DNA of 64,000 nt, from the NCBI GenBank assembly GCA_946800325.1, contig OX326957.1, positions 63,741,570-63,805,569 on the forward strand, given 5' to 3'. This document shows, piece after piece, positions 35,403 through 46,710 of this stretch. The stretch's first letter is position 1, and every line of letters begins with the position of its first letter. A program made the position numbers and the translations under genes. The notes beneath the pieces are model-generated. The model was not told the DNA's origin. It saw nothing but the letters and a program-made list of their open reading frames with translations, and did not search any database. The stretch is from Luzula sylvatica. Taxonomy: Eukaryota; Streptophyta; Magnoliopsida; Poales; Juncaceae.

Positions 35403-35770
35403 CTATATCCTGTGAATCCTCTTAGTTATTTTTTGTCTAGTTTTGATTATCTCTTTGACGCATTAACTCCTCGTGGAACGAACTTTGATATTTCCACTAT
35501 ACACATATATTTTCATTCTTATTGATTGACTCGGGTTGTCGAATACAACGATATAATAAACCAAGTAAAAACCCGTTCACCATCTCTCTCTTAAGAACCA
35601 AGGAAGATATCTCAAATGCCAACAATGGAGAACACTCCTCACCTACGAATGTCAACATATACACCATTCCGCCGAATCCGAACCATCCCTCATGGTTCGG
35701 TCTTTGTACCAAATGCCTCCAAACCATACACAATTCAACAGATTGTCGGAACACTAGACTGTGCACAAAT

Positions 35771-36422
35771 TGAAAGAAAATATGGCTTAAGAATTAACTT
35801 GGAAGAATTTATAAATAGGCAAATCTGCAATCAGAATTGGGCCAGTTCATAATCTGGGCCCGTTCAGAATTTAGGGTTTTAACCTAATTTCAGATAATTA
35901 GTTTTTAACCTAAATTTTGGGCTTATTCTTATTTTTATTAGTTTTGGGCTTTATTCTGAAAATTAGATTTTCTTAACCTAATTTTCGGATTTAACCTAAA
36001 ATCTGCCTATATATATATTCAGAATTTCATTTTTCTCTCTCTTCTCTCTCTAATTTTCTGACCTAATTCGGCTGCCGAATTTTCTCTCTTTCACACAAAA
36101 TCGAGATTGAGATATGGAGAGTTTTGAGTAGAGTTTCTGAGCAAGTTCTTGAGAGGAATAATCGTGACACCGACTGGAACGGTGTTGGCGGTTCCGATCA
36201 GACGAAATCGAGGTGGACACGAGTAGAGGGAGTGCAAGAGCAATCCTCGGAGAAGGTTCACGAGATCTGGAGAAGAAGGCATCACGTACTAACTTGTACG
36301 AGGTAAAATTCTGAATAACTCTTCCTTTTTCGTGGTTTTTCGAACGTGATCCCGGTAGAATTAGGTTATACATGTGTAAATAATTCCGCTGCACATCTCT
36401 GATTCATGTGTATAACCCTACA
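35771..36422 (+). mobile_element. Solo LTR, 652 bp
   Basis: Starts TGAAAGAAAATATGG and ends ATAACCCTACA, flanked by CAAAT at 35766-35770 and 36423-36427. A TATA-like CTATATATATAT lies at 36007-36018, followed by a CT-rich leader, so the LTR appears to be on the plus strand. It is unrelated to the neighbouring 1.7 kb LTR and interrupts the LINE ORF1 relic right after its zinc knuckle. The superfamily is not determined. Confidence 0.87.
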
Positions 36423-37860
36423 CAAATTAACCACGAAATGGGCACCTCTCCAAGCAATGCATTAAATCGTTCAATGATCCCCTCAAATCGAAAGGTCCCA
36501 TCAACAAGACGAGAATAATCTCGAATGAGAGGAGAGTGTTCATACCCACGACGGGGGAACACACACGGGTAACAAAACGACTTGGAAAAGTCCTAGTTTT
36601 GGACGCTGGCTTTATCCAGGTACATGATCTAGTTTCTTTGAATAACCTAATATTTCGATGTTTTGAGGATTGAACAGACTCGTATGAGTTTTTCTATTGG
36701 GGAAATAATCGATATACCCGATTGAAAAAACAAAAATGATTTTGTGGTTAAATCATTCGAGCCCATTACACCAAGAAGTGTTCATGATTTATCCATGGTC
36801 AAATACGATAGATGCCGAGGTTAACAAAACACCGATAAAAATCTGGATCGAGCTTTGGAACCTCCCGATACAAGCATGGTGTTTGTCCGAACTAAACATC
36901 ATCTTGGATTCCCCAGACAAAATAATTAACTATGAGCCTAACAAACCTTGCCAACATGGAAAAATTAAATGTTGTCAAGCAATCTTGATGAATTACCCGA
37001 CAAAATCTCATACCTCTCCGATGATCTTAAAAAGATGACAACCATTAAAAACATGGGGGGAAACAATTGAAGACCTCCACCCATGGATACCAAATGATAC
37101 TACACCAACGATTGAGGAATTCGAGGAATTTCATAAAAACATAATCGAAAATTGAAAGAAAAAGAAGACACTCTTTCTCGAAAATGAACCAACTATTTTA
37201 CCACAACCAACGAATACTCCGACCTCATCGGAGAAAAAATTAATTCAATCGAGATCAAACGATGAAAATTGGAAAAACACGTTGAAGAGAATGTGGCTTG
37301 AAGCTCCTCCTTCAAAGGCAAAAATGGTGTTATAACCATGGTGTTCTCGGCAAAGAAGGTGGTGGATGTAAATGAGTTTCTTGAAATCACATCCAAGTTG
37401 CTAGAAACACAATTCGAGAAGTAAACCACCTCCATCTCCGGCAAACCGTCGGGCAAATGAAGAAGAAACGAGTGCAAAAAGGGTTCGGGTAGAATCACCC
37501 CTAGTGGATTGGGTAGAGCTTATTTTCCCATGCAACCGAAAATCGGGGGACAAGACCCCACTAGTGATAATGACACTATTACCCCAATAGAGAAAACACG
37601 TTCCTATGAGACTCTAGGTTTGGTGTTGCCTAGGGAAAAGAAGAGTGGGAAGAAGGGTGACGTGATGGAGATGAAGGGTGACAAAAAGAGAAATGATGAA
37701 GTAAAAGGGAATGAGTGGAATGGTGATGTGATGGGATGTGGTGTAAGTGGTGGCGACACCGAGGTTGCACGAGCAACGAGAAAAAGAGAGGGCAAAAAAA
37801 TACAAAACATGAAAGAAATCAAGAGTCAAATGAAAACATACTCGAAAGGTGCTAGTTAAA

Positions 37861-38597
37861 ATCACATAACTCAAATACTCTTCATAGAATAATTTCTTTT
37901 CAAAATACCATCTTTTCTAAAATATAATAAAGTAGCCACAAATAGTATAAAATCAATAAGAAATGAAAAAAGTGGTAACCATTTTTAATGGGTCTAAACC
38001 AAAAATTTGTAAGCCAAAAATAAAATTAGATACCAAATTATTCAAAAAAGGTAAAAATAGGTTGAGAGAAAATATTTTAGAATCTTAAAAAAAAAAGGAC
38101 AACCCAAAAGAACTAAATGGATTAACCATAAATAAAATTAGACAACTTTGTGGGCTTAGACAAAAGCCCAAATGAGACCAAAATAGACACAAAAACATTA
38201 TCATTGTAAATCAAGTAAATGATTTACGACAAATAAGTCTAATTGAAATAAACGTAGGCCCAACCAAAATTGAGGATAGAAAAAAAATATGGGCTCGGCT
38301 AAACATAGGCCCAACCAAATTAGATTTAATTAGGCATAAATAATTAAATAATTTTATAATCAATCATTTGTTCAAAATTAATCGAATTACATATCTAAAA
38401 GAATAGTTAACAATTCAGTTTAATATACTGATTTATGATTGAGCATATGAATAAAAATTGTTTCAGAATTTTCTTTCTTTTCAAGAACAATAAGATGAAA
38501 TTGAAAGATAAATTAAGTTGTAATTGTTTCAAAATTTTCTTTTTTAGTTAAGAAAATCAAAGATTTGATTAAAGAAACAAAAATATAAATTCTTAAT
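37861..38597. other. AT-rich intergenic stretch
   Basis: No gene. TAGGCCCAACCAAA occurs twice, near 38255 and 38305. Nothing else stands out. Confidence 0.5.
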
Positions 38598-38880
38598 TAA
38601 TTCGAACTCCACCACCGAGACCATTCTTCTCCAAATAGCGAATGACATTATCATGTAACCAACTGGCCGCCTTCTTCGATTGGCCGAGATTGCGTAGCAT
38701 CTCATTGCGGATCCCGACTACAATCCTTATACCCGAGTCGGATACTCTCTAACATGCCAGGGTCCGCGTAAGAGAACTTGACACGTGTCACACCATTAGC
38801 TAGAAGGATTTCGTTCACCACCTTCTTCGGTGGAAGAAGGTTAGAGGAATCTGAACCCCAGTTCACCCCCACCGCCTCGC
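38598..38880 (-). pseudogene. GH17 (beta-1,3-glucanase family) fragment
   Basis: On the minus strand VGVNWG starts at 38880 and is followed by LPPKKVVNEILLANGVTRVK and YADPGMLES. A one-base shift then leads to SGIRIVVGIRNEMLRNLGQS, KKAASWLHDNVIRYL and GGGVRIN, ending in a stop at 38598-38600. This matches the first 90 or so residues of plant GH17 endo-1,3-beta-glucosidases. The rest of the barrel and the catalytic glutamates are absent, so it is a dead fragment. No signal peptide is visible upstream. Confidence 0.82.
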
Positions 38881-38968
38881 CTCCTTAGATATCGTTCTTT
38901 CGGCCTGAGCATTTGTGTTAAATTTTCGTTGTACTGTACTGGCGAGGTTGTTGATATGGCTATTAATC

Positions 38969-39003
<35 letters not shown>

Positions 39004-39007
39004 GGGG
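38969..39007 (+). repeat. (GA)12 followed by G15
   Basis: GA dinucleotides at 38969-38992 run into 15 consecutive G at 38993-39007. The G run is unusual in this AT-rich context. Confidence 0.9.
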
Positions 39008-39514
39008 TAGGATTAAGGAAGAGTAACTTATGGGTACACAATCATATTTTTGTTCTTTTTAGAATGTATGAATCTTGAAATTTAAATTGAGATCAAACTT
39101 TTCATCTTAATTGTTAGATTACAAAAATGTATATAGTAAGGCAAAATGATGTATGATAGAACTTTTCTAATTATACGAGAAAATATATTATGTCTATGAG
39201 TAAAAAAATATCATGGATGCGTCAATTGAGAAAGATTAATTGAGTTGATTAAACTTTTTAATTGTATCAATCCAAATAAATATTGATTTGAGTGTTAATC
39301 AATTTTTTTTTTTCTGTTGAGATGTGAGTTTAGACTTTAGAGTAAAATTTCCCGAAGTAAAATGTTGGAGTTTTTTAATTGTTTAGTTGCTCTTGAATAT
39401 CGTGGCACACATCATCTCGAGGAATGGTCAATATGGATTGGTCCAATCAGTTCCATTCACGCTATATTACAACTTGTTTTTTTAGTTTAACATTATATAA
39501 ACATAATTATAAAT
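39008..39514. other. AT-rich intergenic stretch
   Basis: No gene or clear repeat seen. Confidence 0.5.
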
Positions 39515-39783
39515 GAGGCCATATATCATGCCCCTCAAATTTCTCCACAATTCTCCCACAATAATAATTCATGATTAATTCAATAATTAGTATTTTAGAT
39601 TAACGATTAATTCATAATTATTTATTTTTAAATATTTAGAATTAATCATTAATTAGTATGAACCTTAATTTCATATTAAATTTTTAGTAATCATGAATTA
39701 ATTGTTAATTCACTTTGTTAAATATGAGATTAATTAATGTGGGAGAATTGTGGGGGAAATGAGGGGACAAAGTATAATTGTCC
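39515..39783. mobile_element. Mutator-type MITE, copy 1
   Basis: 269 bp, flanked by ATTATAAAT at 39506-39514 and 39784-39792 (identical 9-mers). Ends: GAGGCCATATATCATGCCCC and, reversed, GGACAATTATACTTTGTCCC. The whole element is close to a long palindrome of ATTAAT/AATTAT strings with an ACAATTCTCCCACA core in both arms. No coding sequence. Confidence 0.9.
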
Positions 39784-39812
39784 ATTATAAATTATAAACT
39801 CCATATACAAAA

Positions 39813-40078
39813 CGGAAATTATACTTGTCCCCATAAAAATGGAATAAATATCCTCGGTGACATCATCGAAGGTGTGTTAATTTTTTGTTAACCGGCATGT
39901 ACCTATCATAATCTTAATTAAAATTAATTATTTGTTAATTTGTATGTTTGTTAATTGATTCGTACTATCACATTTTATTAAAATTAAATTTTCAACTCAA
40001 TTAATTATTAATTAAATTAACGTGATGATGTCATCGAGAAAATATTTTTTACTTTTCTGGGGCACCATATATGCCCTC
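39813..40078. mobile_element. Mutator-type MITE, copy 2
   Basis: 266 bp, flanked by TATACAAAA at 39804-39812 and 40079-40087 (identical 9-mers). The right end, reversed, reads GAGGGCATATATGGTGCCCC, matching the left end of copies 1 and 3. Inner arms share GATGACATCATC-like strings. It lies about 210 bp upstream of the pectinesterase start. Confidence 0.9.
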
Positions 40079-40246
40079 TATACAAAATCAGAGAGTCATG
40101 TTCTGATGCACCATTTTGGTTTAGTGTTTTACCTAGATGTACTCCGTTCTTTTGGCACCTTGGTCATGCAATCTAACGAGTAAAAAGTGCGACGTAATTT
40201 ATCTTTTAATCTTAATATATAATCCATACATATACAATTGCTTTCC

Positions 40247-40255
40247 TTTATAAAG
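40247..40255 (+). promoter_or_regulatory. Possible TATA box of the pectinesterase gene
   Basis: TTTATAAAG lies 32-40 bp before the first ATG (40287). If used, transcription would start near 40280, leaving almost no leader for the first ATG and favouring the second at 40308. Confidence 0.4.
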
Positions 40256-40286
40256 CAAGATCCCTACCTCCTCATGATCTTGCTCC

Positions 40287-42000
40287 TTGCTCCTTGCTTT
40301 TCTCAACATGCATGTAAGGGTCACGTCAATCCTCCTCTTCTCCGTCCTCTCCTTGTCTTCTCCATTATCTCTTTCTTCCCCTACCGACGACAACCCGGAT
40401 AACAACCGCTCCATCGACCAATGGTGTGCCGAAACACCTCACCCACATTCGTGCATGTATTACTTTGCTCACAATCCTCCAACCTACCTGCCAAACCAAA
40501 CTTCTGATTTCTTCTATCTCTCCTTACAACTCACTATCGACGCAACAAACCAGGCTCGAAGCCTTCTCGAGCAACTAAGTGCTAATTGCAATTCGAGCAC
40601 CGAGTGCGTTGCTGTCATGGATTGTTGGAAACTCTATGTCAATGCCGAGCTCCAACTAAATCGTATTTTAGATTACCGATGCACTCACATTGATTCACAG
40701 ACGTGGCTCTCAGCCGCTCTGACAAATCTCGCAACTTGCCTCAAAGGTTTCGTGGATATAAGAGCTTCTGACTCTCTTATTAACCCTATCGTGTCTTACA
40801 ATGTTTCCGACTTAGTTAGCAACCTCCTAGCCATTAATAAAGCAAATAATGTTACAAATGACACGATGGGTTTCACGAAGGAGGAGAAAAAAATGAGTTG
40901 GATGAAAACGGCCCATCGGAAGTTGCTTCAATTATCATCATCACAAGCAAATTTAGTGGTGGCCCAAGATGGTACTGGAAACTTCGGCACGATAAAACAG
41001 GCACTAAGTGCGGCCTTAACTCAGATATCTGCAGGGCAAAGCAATGGCAATTTTGTGATTTACGTGAAGGCCGGGGTTTATATCGAGAATTTGCAGGTTG
41101 TGAGTAGTTTGAGCAACCTCGTTCTTATCGGGGACGGGATTAGGGAAACAATCATAATGGGAAACCAAAGTGTTGCAGACGGGTTCACCACATTTAGTTC
41201 AGCTACTTTCAGTAAGAACTAATATCTAATATGTTTTCAAAAAATCATTTTTATAAACACAATTTGCTAGCATATTAAGTAATTAGCCATATATAATGCT
41301 TTTTAATTATGTAGGCGTGTTTGGTGATGCATTCATGGCGACGCAGATCACATTTCGAAACACGTACGGACCAACATCGCAAGCGGTAGCCATGCTTTCC
41401 GCCTCGGACCGTTCCATCTTCTACAAGTGCAGCTTCGAGGGGTACCAAGATACCCTTTCAACCTTCTCTCAGAGGCAATTTTACCGTGAATGCGATATCT
41501 ACGGTACAATCGACTTCATATTTGGAAATGCAGCAGTTGTTTTCCAAAAATGCAACATCTACGCAAGAATTCCCGTACTTGGCCAAGCTAACGTGATAAC
41601 AGCACAAGGCCGGTCTGACCCAAACCAGAATACAGGCATTGTGATCCAGTCGTCTAATATCACGGCCGCTCCTGAGTTCTGGCCTATACATCGTACTGTC
41701 AAGTCATATCTTGGCCGTCCATGGCAAAAATATTCAAGAACAGTATATGTACGTAATTATATCGAAAGAATTATTGACCCGACGGGTTGGGTGTCCACCG
41801 TCGATGACTTTGAAGATACGCTTTACTTCGCGGAGTTTGGAAATACCGGACCTGGATCAAGGCTTTCATTGAGGGTGAATTGGACGGGCTACCACCTTAT
41901 TGGGAGGCAGTCTTTGGTATATCAATTCTCAGCCAGTCGGTTCATTGCGGGTCGGGTTTGGATACCATCGAGTAATGTACCTTTTGACCCTGTATTTTAG
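40287..42000 (+). CDS. PME: Pectinesterase with N-terminal inhibitor (PMEI) domain
   Basis: Two exons, 40287-41211 and 41315-42000 (GT-AG), 536 aa. It demethylesterifies cell-wall homogalacturonan. A signal peptide (residues about 8-31) precedes a PMEI pro-domain (about 40-195, with Cys pairs). RKLL (211-214) is the usual subtilase processing site, and the pectinesterase domain follows from about 222. Catalytic residues have exact family spacing: Q331 (SQAVAM), Q353 and D354 (YQDTL), D375 (IDFIFG), R443 (LGRPW). GVYIE is also present. The C-terminus SSNVPFDPVF is complete. The true start may be the second ATG (40308), directly before the signal-peptide core. The gene is flanked by MITEs on both sides and by the satellite array 1 kb downstream. 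Confidence 0.95.
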
Positions 42001-42260
42001 TTAAATAACTAAAGAGATTTATTTGATATTATTATTATAGGTTAGTTTAATTTGAGATTCACAAATTTATTTTTTATGGTGTCTGATTGTGATTTAATAA
42101 ATGTAGTTTTGAAGATGGTTTACTTCTTTAGCGTTTTGAAAGAGGAATAAAAAGAATAAGATAATTAAGAAACTTAAGCAATGATGTTTACATTATTACA
42201 TTCCTAACTTCAGAGATACATAGAAGAAGAAATCATTCATAGAGGGAGATATTCATATTT

Positions 42261-42534
42261 GAGGCCATATATGATGCCCCCTCATTTCCTCCCAAAATCC
42301 TCTATATCATCAATTAATAATTAATAATCCAACTAATTAACAAAAATACATTCTATTAATAATTAATTAATACATAAATAAAGTACGTATGCATTAACAA
42401 ATCTTAATCAATAACTATTAACTGTTAATTGGATGTTTTTTTATTAATGACTTTATTAATTAATTACTAATTAATTGTTAATTGATGATATAAATGATGT
42501 GACGGATAAATGAGGGGTCATGTTAAAATTACCC
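42261..42534. mobile_element. Mutator-type MITE, copy 3
   Basis: 274 bp, flanked by TTCATATTT at 42252-42260 and 42535-42543 (identical 9-mers). Ends: GAGGCCATATATGATGCCCC and, reversed, GGGTAATTTTAACATGACCC. Inner arms share ATATCATCAATTAA. Same family as 39515-39783 and 39813-40078. Confidence 0.9.
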
Positions 42535-42543
42535 TTCATATTT

Positions 42544-42890
42544 CCCGTTCGATGTAGTTCCAAGAATTAAGCCCAATTAATTCTTCACATGATTTATCAC
42601 CCTCTATATGCAATTATTCATCATCATTAGATTCATTACAAGCTTTTCGAGACGTTACAATTTTATATGTCTAATCATTCATAACTTGGGAGTTTGGGCG
42701 TTATTTAGACTCAAGTGCCTAATCCTACCTAAGTGAAGTAGGTTTTACGTTTTCCATTTTTTAAGTTTTTGAGTTCTCCGAGCCACCACACGATCCAATT
42801 TTCACGGGCCACAAGACTCTCACAACGTGCTTTGTGCACTCGTACATAAATTTTGCCACACAAATTACAATTTGTATTTCTTAATGTAAA
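42544..42890. other. Spacer between pectinesterase region and satellite
   Basis: No gene. The right part may already be strongly decayed inverted satellite. Confidence 0.4.
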
Positions 42891-43103
42891 AACACCACAA
42901 CTTGATTGAATTTTAGGCTTCAAGGAAACGGAGTCCAAATAACGTGTTCTTGATATTGTTTGGATCACCAAATTTTACAAACACTTAAAATAAATCACGA
43001 CTAAGAATTTCAGACTAAGAATTTTGCAAACACTAAGAATTTTAGACTTAATGTAAAAACACCACAATTAATAAAGTTTTCACCAAATTATACAAACACT
43101 AAG
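42891..43103 (-). repeat. Inverted satellite fragments at the array edge
   Basis: GGAGTCCAAATAACGTGTTC (near 42930) and GTTTGGATCACCAAATTTTA are reverse complements of the satellite consensus (AACACGTTATTTGGACTCC; AAATTTGGTG). 43076-43103 is the reverse of CTTAGTGTTTGTA-AATTTGGTGAAAA and abuts a direct copy at 43104. Sequence between is scrambled. Confidence 0.75.
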
Positions 43104-46100
43104 AAATTTGGTGAAAAGTTACGTCATTAAAGATTCGATCCAAACAATTTAAAAAACATGTTATTTTGACTCCTCAAAACGTAAAAAGATTGCTTTCAAT
43201 CGAAAAACAAATTTTTTTAATATTTGTGAAAACTTACGTAATAAAAGATTTAATCGAAACCATCTCAAAAACACATTAAATGGACTCCTCAAAACGTAAA
43301 AAGATTGTTATGAATCGAAAAACAAAATTTCTTAGTGTTTGTACAATTTGGTGAAAAATTACGTCATAAAAGATTCGATACAAACAATCTAAAACAAGAT
43401 ATTTGGACTCCTCAAAGCGTAAAAAGATTGCTTTGAATCGAAAAAAAACTTTCTAAGTGTTCGTAAAATTTTGTGAAAACTTACGTAATAAAATATTTGA
43501 TCCAAACCATCTCAAAAACAGGTTATTTGGACTCCACACAGCGTAAAAAGATTACCATGAATCGAAAAACATTCTTTCGTAGTGTTTGTACAATTTGGTG
43601 AAAAGTTACATCATAAAAGATTCGATCCAAACAATCTAAAAAACACGTTATTTGGACTCCTCAAAGCATAAATAGATTGCTATGAATCGAAAAACAAACT
43701 TTCATAGCGTTTGTACAATGTAGTGAAAATTTACGTAATAATAGATTCGATCCAAACAATCTAAAAAACACGTTATTTTAACTTCTCAAAGCGTAAAAAG
43801 ATTGCCATGATTAGAAAAACAAACTTTCGTAGTGTTTATAAAATTTGGTGAAAACTTACGTAATAAAAGTTCAATCCAAACAATCTCAAAATCACGTTAT
43901 TTGGACTTCTGAAAGCATAAAAATGTTGCTATGAATCGAAAAAACAAACTTTCTTAATGTTTGTACAATTTGATGAAAAGTTATGTTGTAAAGATTCGAT
44001 ACAAACGATCTCAAAAATCACGTTATTTGAACTCCGCAAAGCGTAAAAATATTGCTATGAATAGAAAACCAAACTTTCTTAGTGTTTGTACAATTTGGTG
44101 AAGTTACATAGTAAAATATTCAATCCAAAATATCACAAAACACGTTATTTGTACTCGTCAAAGCCTCAATAGATTGTCAAGAATGCCTACGGCGAAAACA
44201 AACTTCCGTAGTGTTTGTACGATTTGATTAAAACTTGTGTAGTAAAACTTTCTAAGTAAACGATCTCCAACCACGTTATTTGGACTCCCCAAGGCCGAAA
44301 TAGATTTCCAACACTGCTTATAGTGAAAAAACAAAATTTCGTAATGTTTGTACAATTTGGCGAAAACTTGTGTTGGAAAACATTCGACGTAAACGATCTC
44401 AAAACACGTTATTTAGACTCCCCAATGACTAAATAGATTTCATAGACCGCGATAGAAAATAACAAACTTTCGTAGTGTTTCCAAAATTGGGAGAAAAATT
44501 ATGTAGTAAAAGATACGATTCAAACGATCTAAAAAACACGATCTTTGGACTCCTGAAAGCATAAAAAGATTGCTATGAATCGAAAAACAAACTTTCTTAG
44601 TGTATGTACAATGTGGTGAAAATTTACGTAATAAAAGATTCGATCCAAACAATCCCAAAACACATTATATGGACTCCTCAAAGTGTCAAAAGATTGCTAT
44701 CATTCGAAAAACAAACTTTCTTAGTGTTAATAAAATTTTGTGTAAACTTACGTAATAAAAGATTCGATCCAATCAATCTCAAAATCATGTTATTTAGACT
44801 CCTGAAAGCGTAAAAAGATTGCAACGAATAAAAAAAACAAACTTTCTTAGTGTCTGTACAATTTGGTGAAAAGTTATGTCGTAAAGATTTGATACAAAAG
44901 ATCTCAAAACACGTTATTTGAACTACTCAAAGCGTAAAAAGATTGCTATGAATCGAAAATAAAACTTTCTTAGTGTTTGTACAATTTGGTGAAAAGGTAC
45001 GTAGTAAAAGATTCATCCAAACCATCTCAAAAACACGTTATTTAGACTCCCCAGAACGTTAAACGTTTGTTTTGAATCGGAAAACAAACTTTCTTAGTGT
45101 TTGCAAAATTTGGTGAAAAGTTACGTTGTAAAAGATACGATACAAATGATCTAAAAATACGTTATTTCAACACCCCAAAGCGTAAAAATATTGCTATGAA
45201 TCGAAAAGAAAACTTTCTTAGTGTTTGTACAATTTGGTGAAAAGATAAGTAGTGAAAGATTCGATCCAAACAATCTCAAAAACATGTTATTTGAAATCCT
45301 CAGAGCTTTAAAAGATTGTTTTGAATCGAAAAACAAACTTTCATAGTGTTTGCAAAATTTGGTCAAAAGTTATCTCGTAAAAGATATGATACAAATGATC
45401 TAAAAACACGTTATTTGAACTCCCCAAAGCGTAAAAAGATTGCTATGAATCGAAAAGAAAACTTTCTTAGTGTTTGTACAATTTGGTGAAAAGTTACGTA
45501 GTGAAAGATTCGATCCAAACCATATCAAAACCACGTTATTTGAAATCCTCAGAGCTTTAATAGATTGTTTTGAATCGGAAAACAAACTTGCATAGTGTTT
45601 GTAAAATTTGGTGAAAAGTGACGTTGTAAAATATATGATGCAAATGATCTAAAAACACGTTATTTGAACTCTCCAATGCGTAAAAAGATTGCTATCAATC
45701 GAAAAGAAAACTTTCTTAGTGTTTGTACAGTTTGGTGAAAAGGTACGTAGTAAAAGATTCGATCCAAACCATCTAAAAAACACGTTACTTGGACTACTCA
45801 CAACGTTAAAAGATTGTTTTGAATCGGAAAACAAACTTTTAGAGTGTCTGTAAAGTTTGGTGAAAACTTATGTTGTAAAAGATACGATACAAATGATCTA
45901 AAACACGTTATTTGAACTACCCAAAGCGTAAAAGGATTGCTATGAATCGAAAAGAAAACTTTCTTAGTGTTTGTACAATTTGGTGAAAAATTACGTCGTG
46001 AAAGATTCGATCCAAACCATCTCAAAAACACGTTATTTGAAATCCCCAGAGCTTTCAAATATTGTTTTGAATCGAAAAATAAACTTTCTTAGTGTTTGTA

Positions 46101-46710
46101 AAATTTGGTGAAAAGTTATGTCGTAAAAGATACGATACAAATGGTCTAAAAACAAGTTATTTGAACTCCCCAAAGCGTAAAAAGATTGCTATGAATCGAA
46201 AAGAAAAACTTTCTTAGTGTTTGTACAATTTGGTGAAAAGTTACGTAGTAAAAGATTCGATCAAAACCATCTCAAAAACACGTTATTTGGACTCCACAGA
46301 ACGTTAAAAGATTGTTTCGAATCGAAAAACAAACTTTCTTAGTGTTTGTAAATTTGTTGAAAAGTCATGTCGTAAAAGATACGGTACAAATGATCTAAAA
46401 TCACGTCAGTTGAACTCCTCAAAGCGAAAAATGATGGCCAGGAATCGAAAATAAAACTTTCTTAGTCTTTCTACAATTTTGTGAAATGGTACGTAGTAAA
46501 AGATATGATCCAAACCATCTCAAAAACATGTTATTTGGACTCCTCAGAACGTTAAAAGATTGTTTTGAATCGGAAAACAAACTTTCTTAGTGTTTGTAAA
46601 ATTTGGTGAAAAGTTATGTTGTAGACGATACGATACAAATGATCTAAAAACAGGTTATTTGAACTCCCCAAAGCGTAAAAAGATTGCTATGAATCGAAAA
46701 GAAAACCTTC

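Larger units (their letters stand above)
33901..35582 (+). mobile_element. Solo LTR of the palindrome-rich Ty3-type family
   Basis: 1,682 bp, starts TGATAAGAG, ends TTCACCA (TG...CA), flanked by TCTCT at 33896-33900 and 35583-35587. It aligns along its length with the 5' LTR at 60270-61866. TATA box CTATAAATAG at 34309-34318, with CCAAT 20 bp before it. A (CT)19 tract follows at 34354-34391. Near its 3' end are twelve TCCGTTGTAACGGA-like palindromes (35064-35402). No internal domain remains, so it arose by LTR-LTR recombination. Confidence 0.9.
33590..37860 (+). pseudogene. LINE ORF1 relic split by two solo LTRs
   Basis: Three pieces read in one direction. 33590-33900 is a basic N-terminal region. 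35583-35770 holds a zinc-knuckle-like motif (LCTKCLQTIHNSTDC). 36423-37860 holds a DUF4283-like segment (about 36793-36960: PWSNTIDAEVNKTPIKIWIE, LWNLPIQAW) and a charged C-terminus ending near 37859. Solo LTRs with perfect 5-bp duplications sit at the two gaps, so the pieces were once contiguous. Other stops and frameshifts also break the frame. No endonuclease or reverse transcriptase follows. The same ORF1 type occurs at 15070-16600. Confidence 0.75.

Noticed and set aside
35583..35770. Stand-alone zinc-knuckle gene
   Set aside because: The segment is the part of a LINE ORF1 relic lying between two solo LTR insertions, not an independent gene.
36050..36394. 114-codon minus-strand open frame
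   Set aside because: Lies wholly in the solo LTR 35771-36422; no recognisable domain.
38993..39007. G15 run as a designed G-quadruplex control element
   Set aside because: It continues a GA microsatellite and lies between relics with no nearby promoter; simple slippage explains it.
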